DNA from: Aliidongia sp035943795
GTDB lineage: Bacteria > Pseudomonadota > Alphaproteobacteria > ATCC43930 > CGMCC-115725
DNA: 64,000 nt
NCBI RefSeq assembly: GCF_035943795.1
Contig: NZ_DASZBY010000117.1
Location: 61,002 to 125,001, forward strand
Direction of reading: 5' to 3'
The translations under genes and the position numbers were made by a program. The notes beneath the pieces are model-generated. The model had not been told where the DNA came from, did not search any database, and was given only the letters and a program-made list of their open reading frames with translations. Of the stretch, positions 45,862 to 54,189 are shown piece by piece; positions within the stretch are counted from its first letter, which is position 1; each line of letters begins with the position of its first letter.

Positions 45862-46671
45862 TCACTCGGCCGTAGGACCCGGCTCGACCGGTCCGCCGGT
45901 CTCGATCACCGTCACCTGATGAGCCCGGCACAGTTCCGCGATCGGCCCGGCCGGCAGGCGGTCGGTCACCAGCACGTCGATCTCGGCCAGGGTCGCGATC
46001 CGTACCGGCGCCGAGCGGGCGAATTTGCTGCTGTCGGCCACGAGGATGATGCGGCGAGCGCTTTCGATGATCGCGCGCGAGACGGTCACCTCGCGGATGT
46101 CGAAGTCCAGCAAGGTTCCGTCGCCATCGATTGCCGAGGTGCCGATGACGGCGGTATCGACGCGGAATTGCCGGATCAGGTCCACGGTGCTGGCGCCGAC
46201 GATGCCGCCGTCGCTCGTGCGCACGCTGCCGCCCGCGATGACCAAGTTGATGGCGCCGTTGCGATGCAGTTCCGCCGCGACGTTGAGGTTGTTGGTGATG
46301 ACCAGCAGGCCGGCATGGCCCATCAGCGCGTGGGCCACTTCCTCGGTCGTCGTGCCGATGTTGATGAACAGCGACGAATCGTCCGGGATGAGCCGGGCCG
46401 CCGCCTCGCCGATCAGACGCTTGTGGGGGCCGGCCACCTGCTTGCGCGCCTCGTACCCCAGGTTCGCGACACCGGACGCGATCATGGCGCCGCCGTGGAT
46501 CCGGGTCACCAGCCGCGCCTCGCTCATCTCGTTCAGGTCGCGCCGGATGGTCTGCGGCGTCACAGCGAAGCGGGCCGCCAGATCCTCGACCGTCACGCGC
46601 CCGGTCTCGCGCAGCAGGCCGACGATCTCGCTCTGGCGGCGCGACCCGATGCGCGTGCTGGCATTGTCCAT
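45862..46671 (-). CDS. glpR: DeoR family transcriptional regulator, glycerol repressor
   Basis: A 269-residue DeoR/GlpR-type repressor. The N-terminal helix-turn-helix is RRQSEIVGLLRETGRVTVEDLAARFAVTPQTIRRDLNEM, followed by HGGAM and the phosphosugar-sensing domain (NIGTTTEEVAHAL, VITNNLNVAAEL, VIAGGSVRTSDGG, VADSSKFARSAPVRI). Such proteins bind glycerol-3-phosphate and release DNA. ATG 46671 (MDNASTRIGS) starts just before the helix-turn-helix; a longer in-frame reading from 46941 runs antisense through the neighbour. It lies 111 bases before glpD in the same direction, with paired candidate operators between. Confidence 0.93.
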   Translation of the reverse strand: MDNASTRIGSRRQSEIVGLLRETGRVTVEDLAARFAVTPQTIRRDLNEMSEARLVTRIHGGAMIASGVANLGYEARKQVAGPHKRLIGEAAARLIPDDSSLFINIGTTTEEVAHALMGHAGLLVITNNLNVAAELHRNGAINLVIAGGSVRTSDGGIVGASTVDLIRQFRVDTAVIGTSAIDGDGTLLDFDIREVTVSRAIIESARRIILVADSSKFARSAPVRIATLAEIDVLVTDRLPAGPIAELCRAHQVTVIETGGPVEPGPTAE

Positions 46672-46690
46672 GGACGGAGACCCCAGCCGA

Positions 46691-47320
46691 TCAGAGGCCG
46701 AAATTGAAGGCGATCGAGATGCGCAATGCCGTGCCGCGATAGGGGCGCACCTGATGATAGAGCCACGACGGAAAGATGAACAGCAGGCCGGGACGCGGCT
46801 GGATCGTCTCGGCACTGCCGACCGAGGCGCCGTCCTCGCCGGCGAACTTGAGCGTCGGCGCATACATGCCCGGCCCCGGCCCGCGCGGATCCAGCATCTC
46901 GAACTCGCCGCCCAGGCTCGGGTCCGACGCGCAGCCGCCATCCTCGACGTAATAGGTGCCGGACCAGACGGAGCCAGGGTGATAGTGGCAGATGTTCGAA
47001 TCGCCGGGACCGTTGACGTTGGCCCAGGCCTGCACCGTCCAGGCCGGCTGGATCGGCTTGCCGTCGCGGTCGGCGCTGAGGCGGGTGGCGACGCCTTTGG
47101 CGATCTCGATGATCTGGCGCACCGGCTCGCCGCCCCAGGTCAGGATCTCGCGGTCGGAGTGCCAGCCGCCGGCGTTCGACGCCTGCACCGACCGGGCTTC
47201 GGCGCGCCGGCGCAGGATCGCCTCGACCAGTTGCGGGTTCAGCCGGTCGGCGCCCGGCATCTCGACTGCCGCGACCGGTGTCGCAAAAAGCCCTTTAACG
47301 GCGATGTCCAGGCGAGCCAT
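46691..47320 (-). CDS. TIGR02466-type 2OG-Fe(II) oxygenase family protein
   Basis: A 209-residue protein with the TIGR02466 pattern: FATPV at the N-terminus, TVQAWANVNGPGDSNICHYHPGSVWSGTYYVEDGG in the middle and LLFIFPSWLYHQVRPYRGTALRISIAFNF at the C-terminus. The first HxH/HxxG cluster and the later His in LYHQVRPY are the probable iron ligands of a double-stranded beta-helix dioxygenase, and the Arg in LRIS would bind 2-oxoglutarate. The substrate of this family is unknown. It ends 19 bases before glpR and may be cotranscribed with it. Confidence 0.85.
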   Translation of the reverse strand: MARLDIAVKGLFATPVAAVEMPGADRLNPQLVEAILRRRAEARSVQASNAGGWHSDREILTWGGEPVRQIIEIAKGVATRLSADRDGKPIQPAWTVQAWANVNGPGDSNICHYHPGSVWSGTYYVEDGGCASDPSLGGEFEMLDPRGPGPGMYAPTLKFAGEDGASVGSAETIQPRPGLLFIFPSWLYHQVRPYRGTALRISIAFNFGL

Positions 47321-47426
47321 GGTGCGTTCCAGTCACGATCGAAACAGCGGGTCGATGATCCGTCTTCGCGCAATGCGGACGCCGGCGCAAGCCATCACGC
47401 CGATTTAGCTCCGAGCGGTCGAATCC

Positions 47427-48125
47427 TCAGGCGTAACGCGTCCCGGCCATGCCGGCGGCGACGCCGTCGAAGCCGCGATCGATCAGGTGCAGGAAGGCGG
47501 CACGGGCGTTCCCGTTCCCGTGGCCGGCCCGGCAGCAGCGCAGCCCTTCGGCATAGGCGACGCACCAGGTCGACACCAGCAGCGCCGCGGCCAGGTGCGC
47601 GGCGGCATCGTCCGCCGGCTGGTCGACGGCGACCGCGATCATGCCGGCCAGATCGGCCACGAGCGTGTCGCGCATCTCGCGCGCCCGGGCCGACAGGGTG
47701 GCGCTTCCCGCCACGGTCTGCCAGAAGCCCGCAGTGCCGGGCGTGAACTTCGCGAACGGGTGGTCCGCGTGGGCGAGGGCATGGGCCAATCCACGCAGCG
47801 CCGCGATCGGCGAACAGTCCGGCGCACGCCCCGTCAGGGCCGCGCGCGCAAGCTCGTGCCCCTCGTCCTCGCGGTCGAAATACAGATCCTCCTTGCGGGG
47901 GAAATAGTTGAACACCGTCATCTTCGACACGTTCGCCGCCTCGGCGATGTCGGCCAGGCTGACATTGTCGAAGCCGCGCGCCATGAACATCTCGGTGGCG
48001 ACGTTCGACAGCACCTGCCGCGTGGCCTGCTTCTTGCGCTCGCGAAGGCCGGGTTTGTCTGTCATCTCGGGCGGTCGATCCGTTCCATCGTCGTCGGCTC
48101 CGATCATCGTGCGCCCCGCCGGCAT
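47427..48125 (-). CDS. TetR family transcriptional regulator
   Basis: A 232-residue regulator with an N-terminal TetR helix-turn-helix (RKKQATRQVLSNVATEMFMARGFDNVSLADIAEAANVSKMTVFNYFPRKEDLYF, about residues 29-82) and a variable ligand domain with a Cys pair near the end (WCVAYAEGLRCCRAG). ATG 48125 is supported by AAGG at seven bases; ATG 48065 (MTDKPGLRERKK) is the more usual N-terminus for the family but lacks a ribosome site. It is divergent from the FAD monooxygenase gene across a 72-bp AT-rich gap with a palindrome, so it probably represses that gene and itself. Confidence 0.88.
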   Translation of the reverse strand: MPAGRTMIGADDDGTDRPPEMTDKPGLRERKKQATRQVLSNVATEMFMARGFDNVSLADIAEAANVSKMTVFNYFPRKEDLYFDREDEGHELARAALTGRAPDCSPIAALRGLAHALAHADHPFAKFTPGTAGFWQTVAGSATLSARAREMRDTLVADLAGMIAVAVDQPADDAAAHLAAALLVSTWCVAYAEGLRCCRAGHGNGNARAAFLHLIDRGFDGVAAGMAGTRYA

Positions 48126-48162
48126 TTGCCAACCTTGATCGTATTTTATATCAAATAAAAAA

Positions 48163-48177
48163 TTGTACTTAGTATAA
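48163..48177. promoter_or_regulatory. Near-palindrome between TetR regulator and monooxygenase (candidate operator)
   Basis: TTGTACTTAGTATAA is a 15-base palindrome with one mismatched pair, in the AT-rich divergent gap (48126-48197). TATAAAAT on the minus strand (48150-48143) can act as -10 for the regulator. The site is well placed for TetR-type control of both genes. Confidence 0.45.
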
Positions 48178-48197
48178 AAATATGCCAGCTTTGGCTC

Positions 48198-49721
48198 ATG
48201 GAACAGAAGCTGACGGATGTCGTGATCGTCGGGGCCGGCCCCGTCGGTCTCATGCTCGCGATCGAATTGACCTTGGGCGGCGCGCGCGTGATCGTACTGG
48301 AGCGCCTGTCCAACCCCGATGAAACCATCAAGGCCGGCGCCATCGGCGCGCTCGCGGGCGAGGCGCTGGAGCGGCGCGGGTTCGAGCCCGCCATGGATGC
48401 CGAAGAGCGGATCATGAGCGAAACCATGGCCGCCTTGTTCAAGACGATGGCTCCGACCGCGGGACGGCCGGCGGTACGGAAGATCGGTGGTCATTTCTCC
48501 GGCCTGTTCCTGATCGACCAGACGCGCCAGCGCGAGCCGGCCCGGCGGTTGCGCGGCATCCGGCAGCAGCCGCTGGAGCAGATGCTGAATGCCAAGGCGC
48601 AGGCGCTGGGCATCGATGTCCGGCGCAATGTCGAGCTGCTGGATTTCAGCCAGGACGACAGCGGCGTCGCTGTCGTGGCCGTCGGTCCGGATGGCGAGAT
48701 GCCGCTGCGCTGCCAATATCTCATCGGTTGCGACGGCGGGCGCAGCCGGGTGCGCAAGCAGGCGGGCTTCGGGTTTCCCGGCACGGACCCGACGATCACC
48801 GGATATCAGGCGCTCGTCGAGTTGGATCATCCGGAACGGTTGCTGCCGCTCGGTTGGCGGCGCACGGCCACGGGCATGCTGGCCTATGGCCCCATTCCGG
48901 GACGCATCCTCACGGTCGAGTTCGCCGGTGCGCCCGTCGATCGCGACGCGCCGGTGACCGTGGCCGAGGTGCAGGCCAGCCTGCGTCGGGTCAGCGGTGC
49001 CGACGTCACGGTAACCACGATGAAATCGGCGACGCGCTGGACCGACAACGCCCGGCAGGCGACGTCCTATCGCCAGGGCCGGGTGCTGCTGGCCGGCGAT
49101 GCCGCCCATGTCCATTCGCCATTCGGCGGCCAGGGCCTGAACCTGGGGCTGCTCGACGCCGTGAACCTGGGCTGGAAGCTTGCCGCCGTCGTGCGCGGCA
49201 CGATGCCGGACGGTCTGCTCGACAGCTACACCGACGAACGTCACCCGGTCGCGGTACGTGTGCTGGCCAACACGCGGGCGCAGGTGGCGCTGATGCGGCC
49301 GGACCCGCAGACGTCCGCATTGCGCGAGATCGTCGCCGACATCATGGCGCTCGACGAGGGAAACCGCTTCTTCGGCGAGATGATGAGCGGCGTTGCGATC
49401 CGTTACGACCTGGACGACCCGCATCCGCTGGTCGGCCGGATCAGCGGCGACATCGAGCTGGTCTATGACGAGACCATGCTGTTCGAGCTGATGCAGGCCG
49501 GCAATGCCGTGTTGCTCGACGCCGGCACCGGTGCGGCCTCGGCCCTGGCGGGACCATGGCAGCCGCAGGTCCGGGTCGTCCGGGTCGAACGCGGACCGTC
49601 GCTGCTGGTACGGCCCGACGGCTGCATCGCCTGGGCGAGCGAGGCGGATGCGCTGGACGGGCTGAAGGCGGCGCTGGTCCGCTGGTTCGGGGAAGGTCGG
49701 CCGCTGGAGGGAACGGCCTGA
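48198..49721 (+). CDS. FAD-dependent aromatic monooxygenase (PheA/TfdB family)
   Basis: A 507-residue class A flavoprotein hydroxylase. The FAD motif is VVIVGAGPVGLMLAIELTLGGARVIVLER, the NAD(P)H/FAD DG motif GCDGGRSRVRKQAG is at about 175-190, and the second FAD motif GDAAHVHSPFGGQGLNLGLLDAVNLGWKL at about 300. The C-terminus has a thioredoxin-like domain (VRVVRVERGPSLLVRPDGCIAWAS). Such enzymes hydroxylate phenols, aromatic polyketides or rifampicin. The gene faces the TetR regulator and converges with the A-T-TE gene, ending 27 bases from it; it could tailor an aromatic product of that enzyme or detoxify an antibiotic. Confidence 0.92.
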   Translation: MEQKLTDVVIVGAGPVGLMLAIELTLGGARVIVLERLSNPDETIKAGAIGALAGEALERRGFEPAMDAEERIMSETMAALFKTMAPTAGRPAVRKIGGHFSGLFLIDQTRQREPARRLRGIRQQPLEQMLNAKAQALGIDVRRNVELLDFSQDDSGVAVVAVGPDGEMPLRCQYLIGCDGGRSRVRKQAGFGFPGTDPTITGYQALVELDHPERLLPLGWRRTATGMLAYGPIPGRILTVEFAGAPVDRDAPVTVAEVQASLRRVSGADVTVTTMKSATRWTDNARQATSYRQGRVLLAGDAAHVHSPFGGQGLNLGLLDAVNLGWKLAAVVRGTMPDGLLDSYTDERHPVAVRVLANTRAQVALMRPDPQTSALREIVADIMALDEGNRFFGEMMSGVAIRYDLDDPHPLVGRISGDIELVYDETMLFELMQAGNAVLLDAGTGAASALAGPWQPQVRVVRVERGPSLLVRPDGCIAWASEADALDGLKAALVRWFGEGRPLEGTA

Positions 49722-49748
49722 TCGAAGGTCAACAGGGGTGGCGCCGCG

Positions 49749-52364
49749 CTACAGCGCGCCGTCTTGCGCCTCTTTGATCGAGATTATTTCGCTCACGAGC
49801 CGATCGATCTCCTGAGCGAGCATTTTGGCATGCGTGCCGCCGATGACCCGCAGATCGAGGTTGTCGGAGAAGCGCCGCCATCCGAGATCGGGAAAACGCG
49901 CCCGATCGAAGCCTGTGTCGTTCGCCGTCAGAAGGGTCATCGGGGTAGGGATCTTCCCCCTGGGGATCTCGCCGAAGGCGGTGCGTCTGAGGGTGGCGAC
50001 TGCTTCGATGCGACAGCGCCGATGGGGGACATCCCATCCGATGGCCAGCAGCAGGGAAAGTTCGAGACGCAGCGCCCGAAGCCACCGATGCCGCAGCAGA
50101 TAGCGCGACGTGCGGTAGGCGAGCCCGCCGAACAGGTATTTGAAGAATCCTCCCCGCGAGCCGGAGCCTTGACGCACCCTGGTCCGGAGCCCCCGAACGA
50201 CATCCATTCCTTTGATTTCGCCCTCGATCACGCCATCCAGATTGATCATGCGCGCGACCCGGACGCCCGCTTGGTCGGCCAGGCGAAGAGCCTCCGCGGC
50301 GATCCGGGCGCCGTAGGAATAACCCAACACCCAGATCGGGATTTCCCCAGCAGCCTGCGACATTTCCCGAACCAGATCGTCGAACAGGCGCCCGGGCTGG
50401 AATTGGCCCCGGAGTTCTTCCCCGCCCCTTCGATAATCGACCAACCTGACATCGAAATGCTCCGAGAGCCGATGGCCCAGTTCCGATGCGGCAATGTCCG
50501 CGCCGTTGGCATAGAGGCCCGGAAAGAAAAACATCACCGGCTTTTCGACGATCGACGCCGACGGCTCGAGTTCGCCTTTCAAGGCAACGATCAGATCGCT
50601 CGGCGTGGCCGAGCGCGACAGGATGCTGAGCGGGAGGCTGCGGCCGAGCCGTTCTTCGAGCAGGGCAAAAAGGCTGAGCGCGTTCAGCGAATCGCCGCCG
50701 GAAGCCTCGAAACTTCGATCCTGATCGAATGTGCCGGGAAGAAATTTCTCCCAGGCAGCGCGCACGATGCCCATGAGGGCGGGCCGATCCCCAACCGCTG
50801 GTTCCGTGATTTTGGCGGCGTCGAGGCGCGTCCGATCGAGCATGCCTAGCGCCGCATAGTCCGTCTTGCCGGTTCCCAGCAAAGGGAGTTCCCCCACGCA
50901 GACCATTTCGGTGGGGCACATGAAGGCCGGCAGGCGCGCCAGACACCAGTCGCGGATCGCCGCCGCGGTCACGCCGCCGGACGAGGCGTCGACCCAATAG
51001 GCAACCATGGCGGCGTCGGAAACGCTCGACCTGACGATGATGGCGATCGCGGCGATCCCGGGCATCGCGGCGATGGTCGCCTCGACCGCACCGGGGTGAA
51101 CGGTGTTGCCCGCGATCTTGACCTGGCGATCCTTGCGCCCGATGAAATCGAGCAGCCCGTTCGGCCGGAAACATCCGATGTCGCCGGTGTGGTAGTCGAT
51201 CGCACCCGGCACCACCGCCGAGAGACGAAAGCGGGTGGCTGTCGTTTCCGGATCGCGCCAGTAGCCGCGCGCGGCGGATGTCGTCGTCACGACGATTTCG
51301 CCCGGAACGCCCTTGGGCGTCGGATGGCCGGCATCGTCGATCAGGCGAAGACCGGACTCGCTGCGCGCCCGCCCGACGGCCACGAGGTCGTTCTCGACGG
51401 CGATGGCGGGATCGACCAGCCATGACGCGTAGCTGAAAGTCTCGGTCGTCGCCACGTCGATATAGAGGCGGCAGTCGGGGGCGAAGCGGCGTCGCACCAG
51501 CGCCAGGTCGTCGGGGACGATCCGATCCCCGATCAAATGGACGACGCGCAAGGCCTCGAACCGTTCGGCAAAGTGGGCTTGTCCACCCATGACGGCCCGA
51601 AATACCGGGGGGGCCGAGTGATAGATCGTGATGCCATGCGCGTCCAGGCGGCGCCGGGCCTCGTTGGTGCCATAGCGCTTCAGATCGACGATGCACAGCC
51701 GGGCGCCGGCCAGCAAGGCAGCGAAGATATCGCGGGTTCCGGCAGAGGCGCTCGGCCGGTACAGCATGGAGATGCGATCGGCCGGCCCGATCGACAGGGC
51801 GGCGATGTAGCCGTGAATCTCCTCCACCAGATTGCCCTGGTCGTAGATCACGCCCTTGGGCCGACCCGTGCTGCCCGAGGTGTAATAGATGAAGGCCGGC
51901 GCGTCGGAACCGGCGCCCAACCGGATCTCCGGCGCAGGGCCGGGAGCGATCGGCGAAACGACCGGTATGCGGAGGAGGCTTGGCACGGCATCCGCCATGA
52001 TACCGGCGCCGGCGTCGTCGACGAGCACTGCCGCAAGGCCCGCATATTCGGCGATCCGGGCATGTTGCAAGGGCGGGAACGAGGGATCGAGGGCGACATA
52101 GGGCCGCCCGCCGATCATGATGGCGACGATCGCCACGATATAGTCCGCCGCCATCGGAAGTATGAGCCCGACCGGCTGCCCGTGGGGAACCTGCGCCTCG
52201 ATCCGTTGCGCCAGGCGCGCCGCTTCGGTGGCGAGCGCGCGATACGTGAGCTGGCGTGCGCCATCGTCGACCGCAATCCGGTCGCCTGCCTGGCCGGCGA
52301 TGCACGACAGAATCCCAGCAATCGTCTCGTTGGTCGCCGCCGGGCCGGCATCCCTATCGGTCAT
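49749..52364 (-). CDS. Monomodular NRPS-like synthetase, A-T-TE architecture
   Basis: An 871-residue protein with three domains and no condensation domain. Adenylation: A3 YYTSGSTGRPKG (160-171), A5-like ATTET (305-309), A7 YHTGDIG (391-397), A8 GRKDRQVKIAGN (409-420), A10 catalytic Lys500. Carrier: GGDSL with phosphopantetheine Ser559. Thioesterase: GYSYG nucleophile Ser683 and His845 in GGTHAKML. In the A4 region the Asp that binds the alpha-amino group of amino acids (Asp235 of GrsA) aligns with Ser207 in RPSASAGTRDIF, so the substrate may lack that amino group, as for arylpyruvate-dimerising A-T-TE enzymes such as RalA or atromentin synthetases. ATG 52364 has AGGA eight bases upstream; the in-frame TTG 52388 has none. 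It is the last gene after an SsuABC-like importer, 40 bases past the permease stop. Confidence 0.88.
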   Translation of the reverse strand: MTDRDAGPAATNETIAGILSCIAGQAGDRIAVDDGARQLTYRALATEAARLAQRIEAQVPHGQPVGLILPMAADYIVAIVAIMIGGRPYVALDPSFPPLQHARIAEYAGLAAVLVDDAGAGIMADAVPSLLRIPVVSPIAPGPAPEIRLGAGSDAPAFIYYTSGSTGRPKGVIYDQGNLVEEIHGYIAALSIGPADRISMLYRPSASAGTRDIFAALLAGARLCIVDLKRYGTNEARRRLDAHGITIYHSAPPVFRAVMGGQAHFAERFEALRVVHLIGDRIVPDDLALVRRRFAPDCRLYIDVATTETFSYASWLVDPAIAVENDLVAVGRARSESGLRLIDDAGHPTPKGVPGEIVVTTTSAARGYWRDPETTATRFRLSAVVPGAIDYHTGDIGCFRPNGLLDFIGRKDRQVKIAGNTVHPGAVEATIAAMPGIAAIAIIVRSSVSDAAMVAYWVDASSGGVTAAAIRDWCLARLPAFMCPTEMVCVGELPLLGTGKTDYAALGMLDRTRLDAAKITEPAVGDRPALMGIVRAAWEKFLPGTFDQDRSFEASGGDSLNALSLFALLEERLGRSLPLSILSRSATPSDLIVALKGELEPSASIVEKPVMFFFPGLYANGADIAASELGHRLSEHFDVRLVDYRRGGEELRGQFQPGRLFDDLVREMSQAAGEIPIWVLGYSYGARIAAEALRLADQAGVRVARMINLDGVIEGEIKGMDVVRGLRTRVRQGSGSRGGFFKYLFGGLAYRTSRYLLRHRWLRALRLELSLLLAIGWDVPHRRCRIEAVATLRRTAFGEIPRGKIPTPMTLLTANDTGFDRARFPDLGWRRFSDNLDLRVIGGTHAKMLAQEIDRLVSEIISIKEAQDGAL

Positions 52365-52404
52365 CGGCTGTATCCTTCGGTTCGACAATGGAGGCGGCGT
52401 GCGC

Positions 52405-53196
52405 TCATGGGCTGCCGTCCGATCGGGCGACCGGGCGCCGCCACCGGAAAAGATGGCGCTCCAGCGGTCTGATCGCCGCAGTTTCGATCAGCAGCATCAT
52501 CGCGACCTGAACCAGCGTCCAGGCGAACACCTGATCGGTCTGGTTGAGGTCCGATGCCTGCCGCAGGCGATAGCCTACGCCGCTCGTGGCACCCAGCGCT
52601 TCGGCAACCAGGCTGACCCGCCAGCCGAAGCCGAACGCAAGGCGCGCGCCTGCGAAGAGATAGGGCAGGACCGAGGGCAGATAGATCTTTCTCAGCACGT
52701 CCATCCGCGACAGCTGCAGGGTCAGTCCCATTTCCACCAGGCCTGGGTCGACCGCTTCCGCGCCTTCGCGCACGTTGCCGACGATCAGGGGCAGGCCGGT
52801 CATGAACACGACGAAGATGGTCGCGAGCGGCGATAGCCCAAACCAAAGCAGGGCGAAAATCGCCCAGATGGCCGAAGAGACGGTGTTCATGATCGGCAGG
52901 ATCGGCGAGACCAGGCGCCCGAACCGGCCGAACCGGCCGGCAGCCAGTCCGATCGGCAGTCCGATGAGGATGGAGGCCGCAAAGCCGGCGACCACCCTCA
53001 GGAGAGTCGTTGCAAGGTTGCGCCAGAGATCGCCGGTCGCGGAAAGCTGCGCCAGTTTGACGGCGACCCGCTCCGGCGACGGCAAGACATAGCTGGGCAG
53101 CCAGCGTGCACCGATCCACCAGCACCCCAGGACGACGCCTGCCAACAACGCGCGATCGGCGATGCGTTCGCGATCCCAGCGGCCGATCCTCATCAC
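52405..53196 (-). CDS. ABC transporter permease, sulfonate/taurine/nitrate type (SsuC-like)
   Basis: A 263-residue inner-membrane protein with about six helices and the family loop EGAEAVDPGLVEMGLTLQLSRMDVLRKIYLPSVLPYLFAGARLAFGFGWR, where the EAA-type contact to the ATPase lies. It overlaps the binding-protein stop by four bases (ATGA), with a second ATG one codon later. SsuC/TauC-type permeases import small organic anions or heterocycles. Here the operon continues into the A-T-TE gene, so the imported compound may be a precursor or a returned product. Confidence 0.9.
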   Translation of the reverse strand: MMRIGRWDRERIADRALLAGVVLGCWWIGARWLPSYVLPSPERVAVKLAQLSATGDLWRNLATTLLRVVAGFAASILIGLPIGLAAGRFGRFGRLVSPILPIMNTVSSAIWAIFALLWFGLSPLATIFVVFMTGLPLIVGNVREGAEAVDPGLVEMGLTLQLSRMDVLRKIYLPSVLPYLFAGARLAFGFGWRVSLVAEALGATSGVGYRLRQASDLNQTDQVFAWTLVQVAMMLLIETAAIRPLERHLFRWRRPVARSDGSP

Positions 53197-54176
53197 CCGC
53201 CTTTCGCTGCCTGAAATGCGGAGGGCTGAATGAGATCGTCCGGCGGGGCCTTTTCGAGAATGGCCTGATCGCGAAAGATCCGGTCCATTTCATGAAGGGT
53301 CGCGACATCGTCGGATGTGAGGCTGGCGATGAACACGTGCGACCATTGCCGTGCGCTGGATCCGGCCGTGGCCGCGTCGAGGGCCGCGGAACCAAGAAGC
53401 AGCTTTTCCACCCGATCGGGATGGTCGCCGCCCCATTTCGTGGCGGCGATCACGCCCTCGACGAATTCGACGATCGCGCCCGGATGCGCGCGGGCGTAAT
53501 CGGTCCGGGCGATGGCCACCGCGGTCAGCGGCGGCGCGCTGCCCTTGGTCATCCGCTTCCATTCCTGGTCCAGCGTGCCGATCCGCCGCAGGCTCGTCTG
53601 CGCAAGCCCGTCGACCACGACGCGGCGCAAGACGCCGACGTCGATATCGCCCTGGGACAGCAATTGCGCCAGTCTTGGATCCGCGCCGGGGACGATCGTC
53701 AGCGAGCCCGCGCCGAAACCATGATTGTGCTGCAGGACCGCGAGCGTCAGCGCTTGCATCGAGCTGCCCGCGGGCGAGGTGCCGAGCCGCTTTCCCTTGA
53801 GATCGTCGAGGCTGTGGATCGGCGATTCCGTCGCGACCATGAAATCGCCTTCCGCCACCTGTGTCGCCAGGACGATTTTTATCGGAGCCCCGTCTGCGGC
53901 GAGACCGAAGGTTCCGGCGATCGGGGTGAAGGCCACGTCGATCGATCCCGTCGCGATCGCACGCGTCGGCCCGTTGATGTCGGCGAAATGCGTGAATTCC
54001 GGCTCCAGGCCCTCGGCCTCGAGAAACTTTCCGGCCTCCAGAACGGCGCCGAACCCTTGCATGGCTCCGCTCGTCCAAAATCCGACCCGGACGGGTTGCG
54101 CGAAAACTTCAACGCTGGTCAACGAGCAGAGCGAGAGGAAAAATACCGCGATAAAATGTTTTGTCGTAATAATCAA
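53193..54176 (-). CDS. ABC transporter substrate-binding protein (SsuA/NrtA-like)
   Basis: A 327-residue periplasmic binding protein. A Sec signal (KHFIAVFFLSLCSLTSVEVFAQ) is followed by VRVGFWTSGAMQGFGAVLEAGKFLEAEGLEPEF, FADINGPTRAIATGSIDVAFTP and LKGKRLGTSPAGSSMQALT, the usual SsuA/TauA framework. No ATG is available; TTG 54176 is preferred since GGAAG lies just upstream and it places the gene 13 bases after the ATPase stop, whereas TTG 54209 would overlap the ATPase gene and lengthen the signal. The early part of the gene is AT-rich relative to its surroundings. The ligand cannot be read from sequence. Confidence 0.87.
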   Translation of the reverse strand: MIITTKHFIAVFFLSLCSLTSVEVFAQPVRVGFWTSGAMQGFGAVLEAGKFLEAEGLEPEFTHFADINGPTRAIATGSIDVAFTPIAGTFGLAADGAPIKIVLATQVAEGDFMVATESPIHSLDDLKGKRLGTSPAGSSMQALTLAVLQHNHGFGAGSLTIVPGADPRLAQLLSQGDIDVGVLRRVVVDGLAQTSLRRIGTLDQEWKRMTKGSAPPLTAVAIARTDYARAHPGAIVEFVEGVIAATKWGGDHPDRVEKLLLGSAALDAATAGSSARQWSHVFIASLTSDDVATLHEMDRIFRDQAILEKAPPDDLIQPSAFQAAKGG

Positions 54177-54189
54177 AATACTTCCATGA

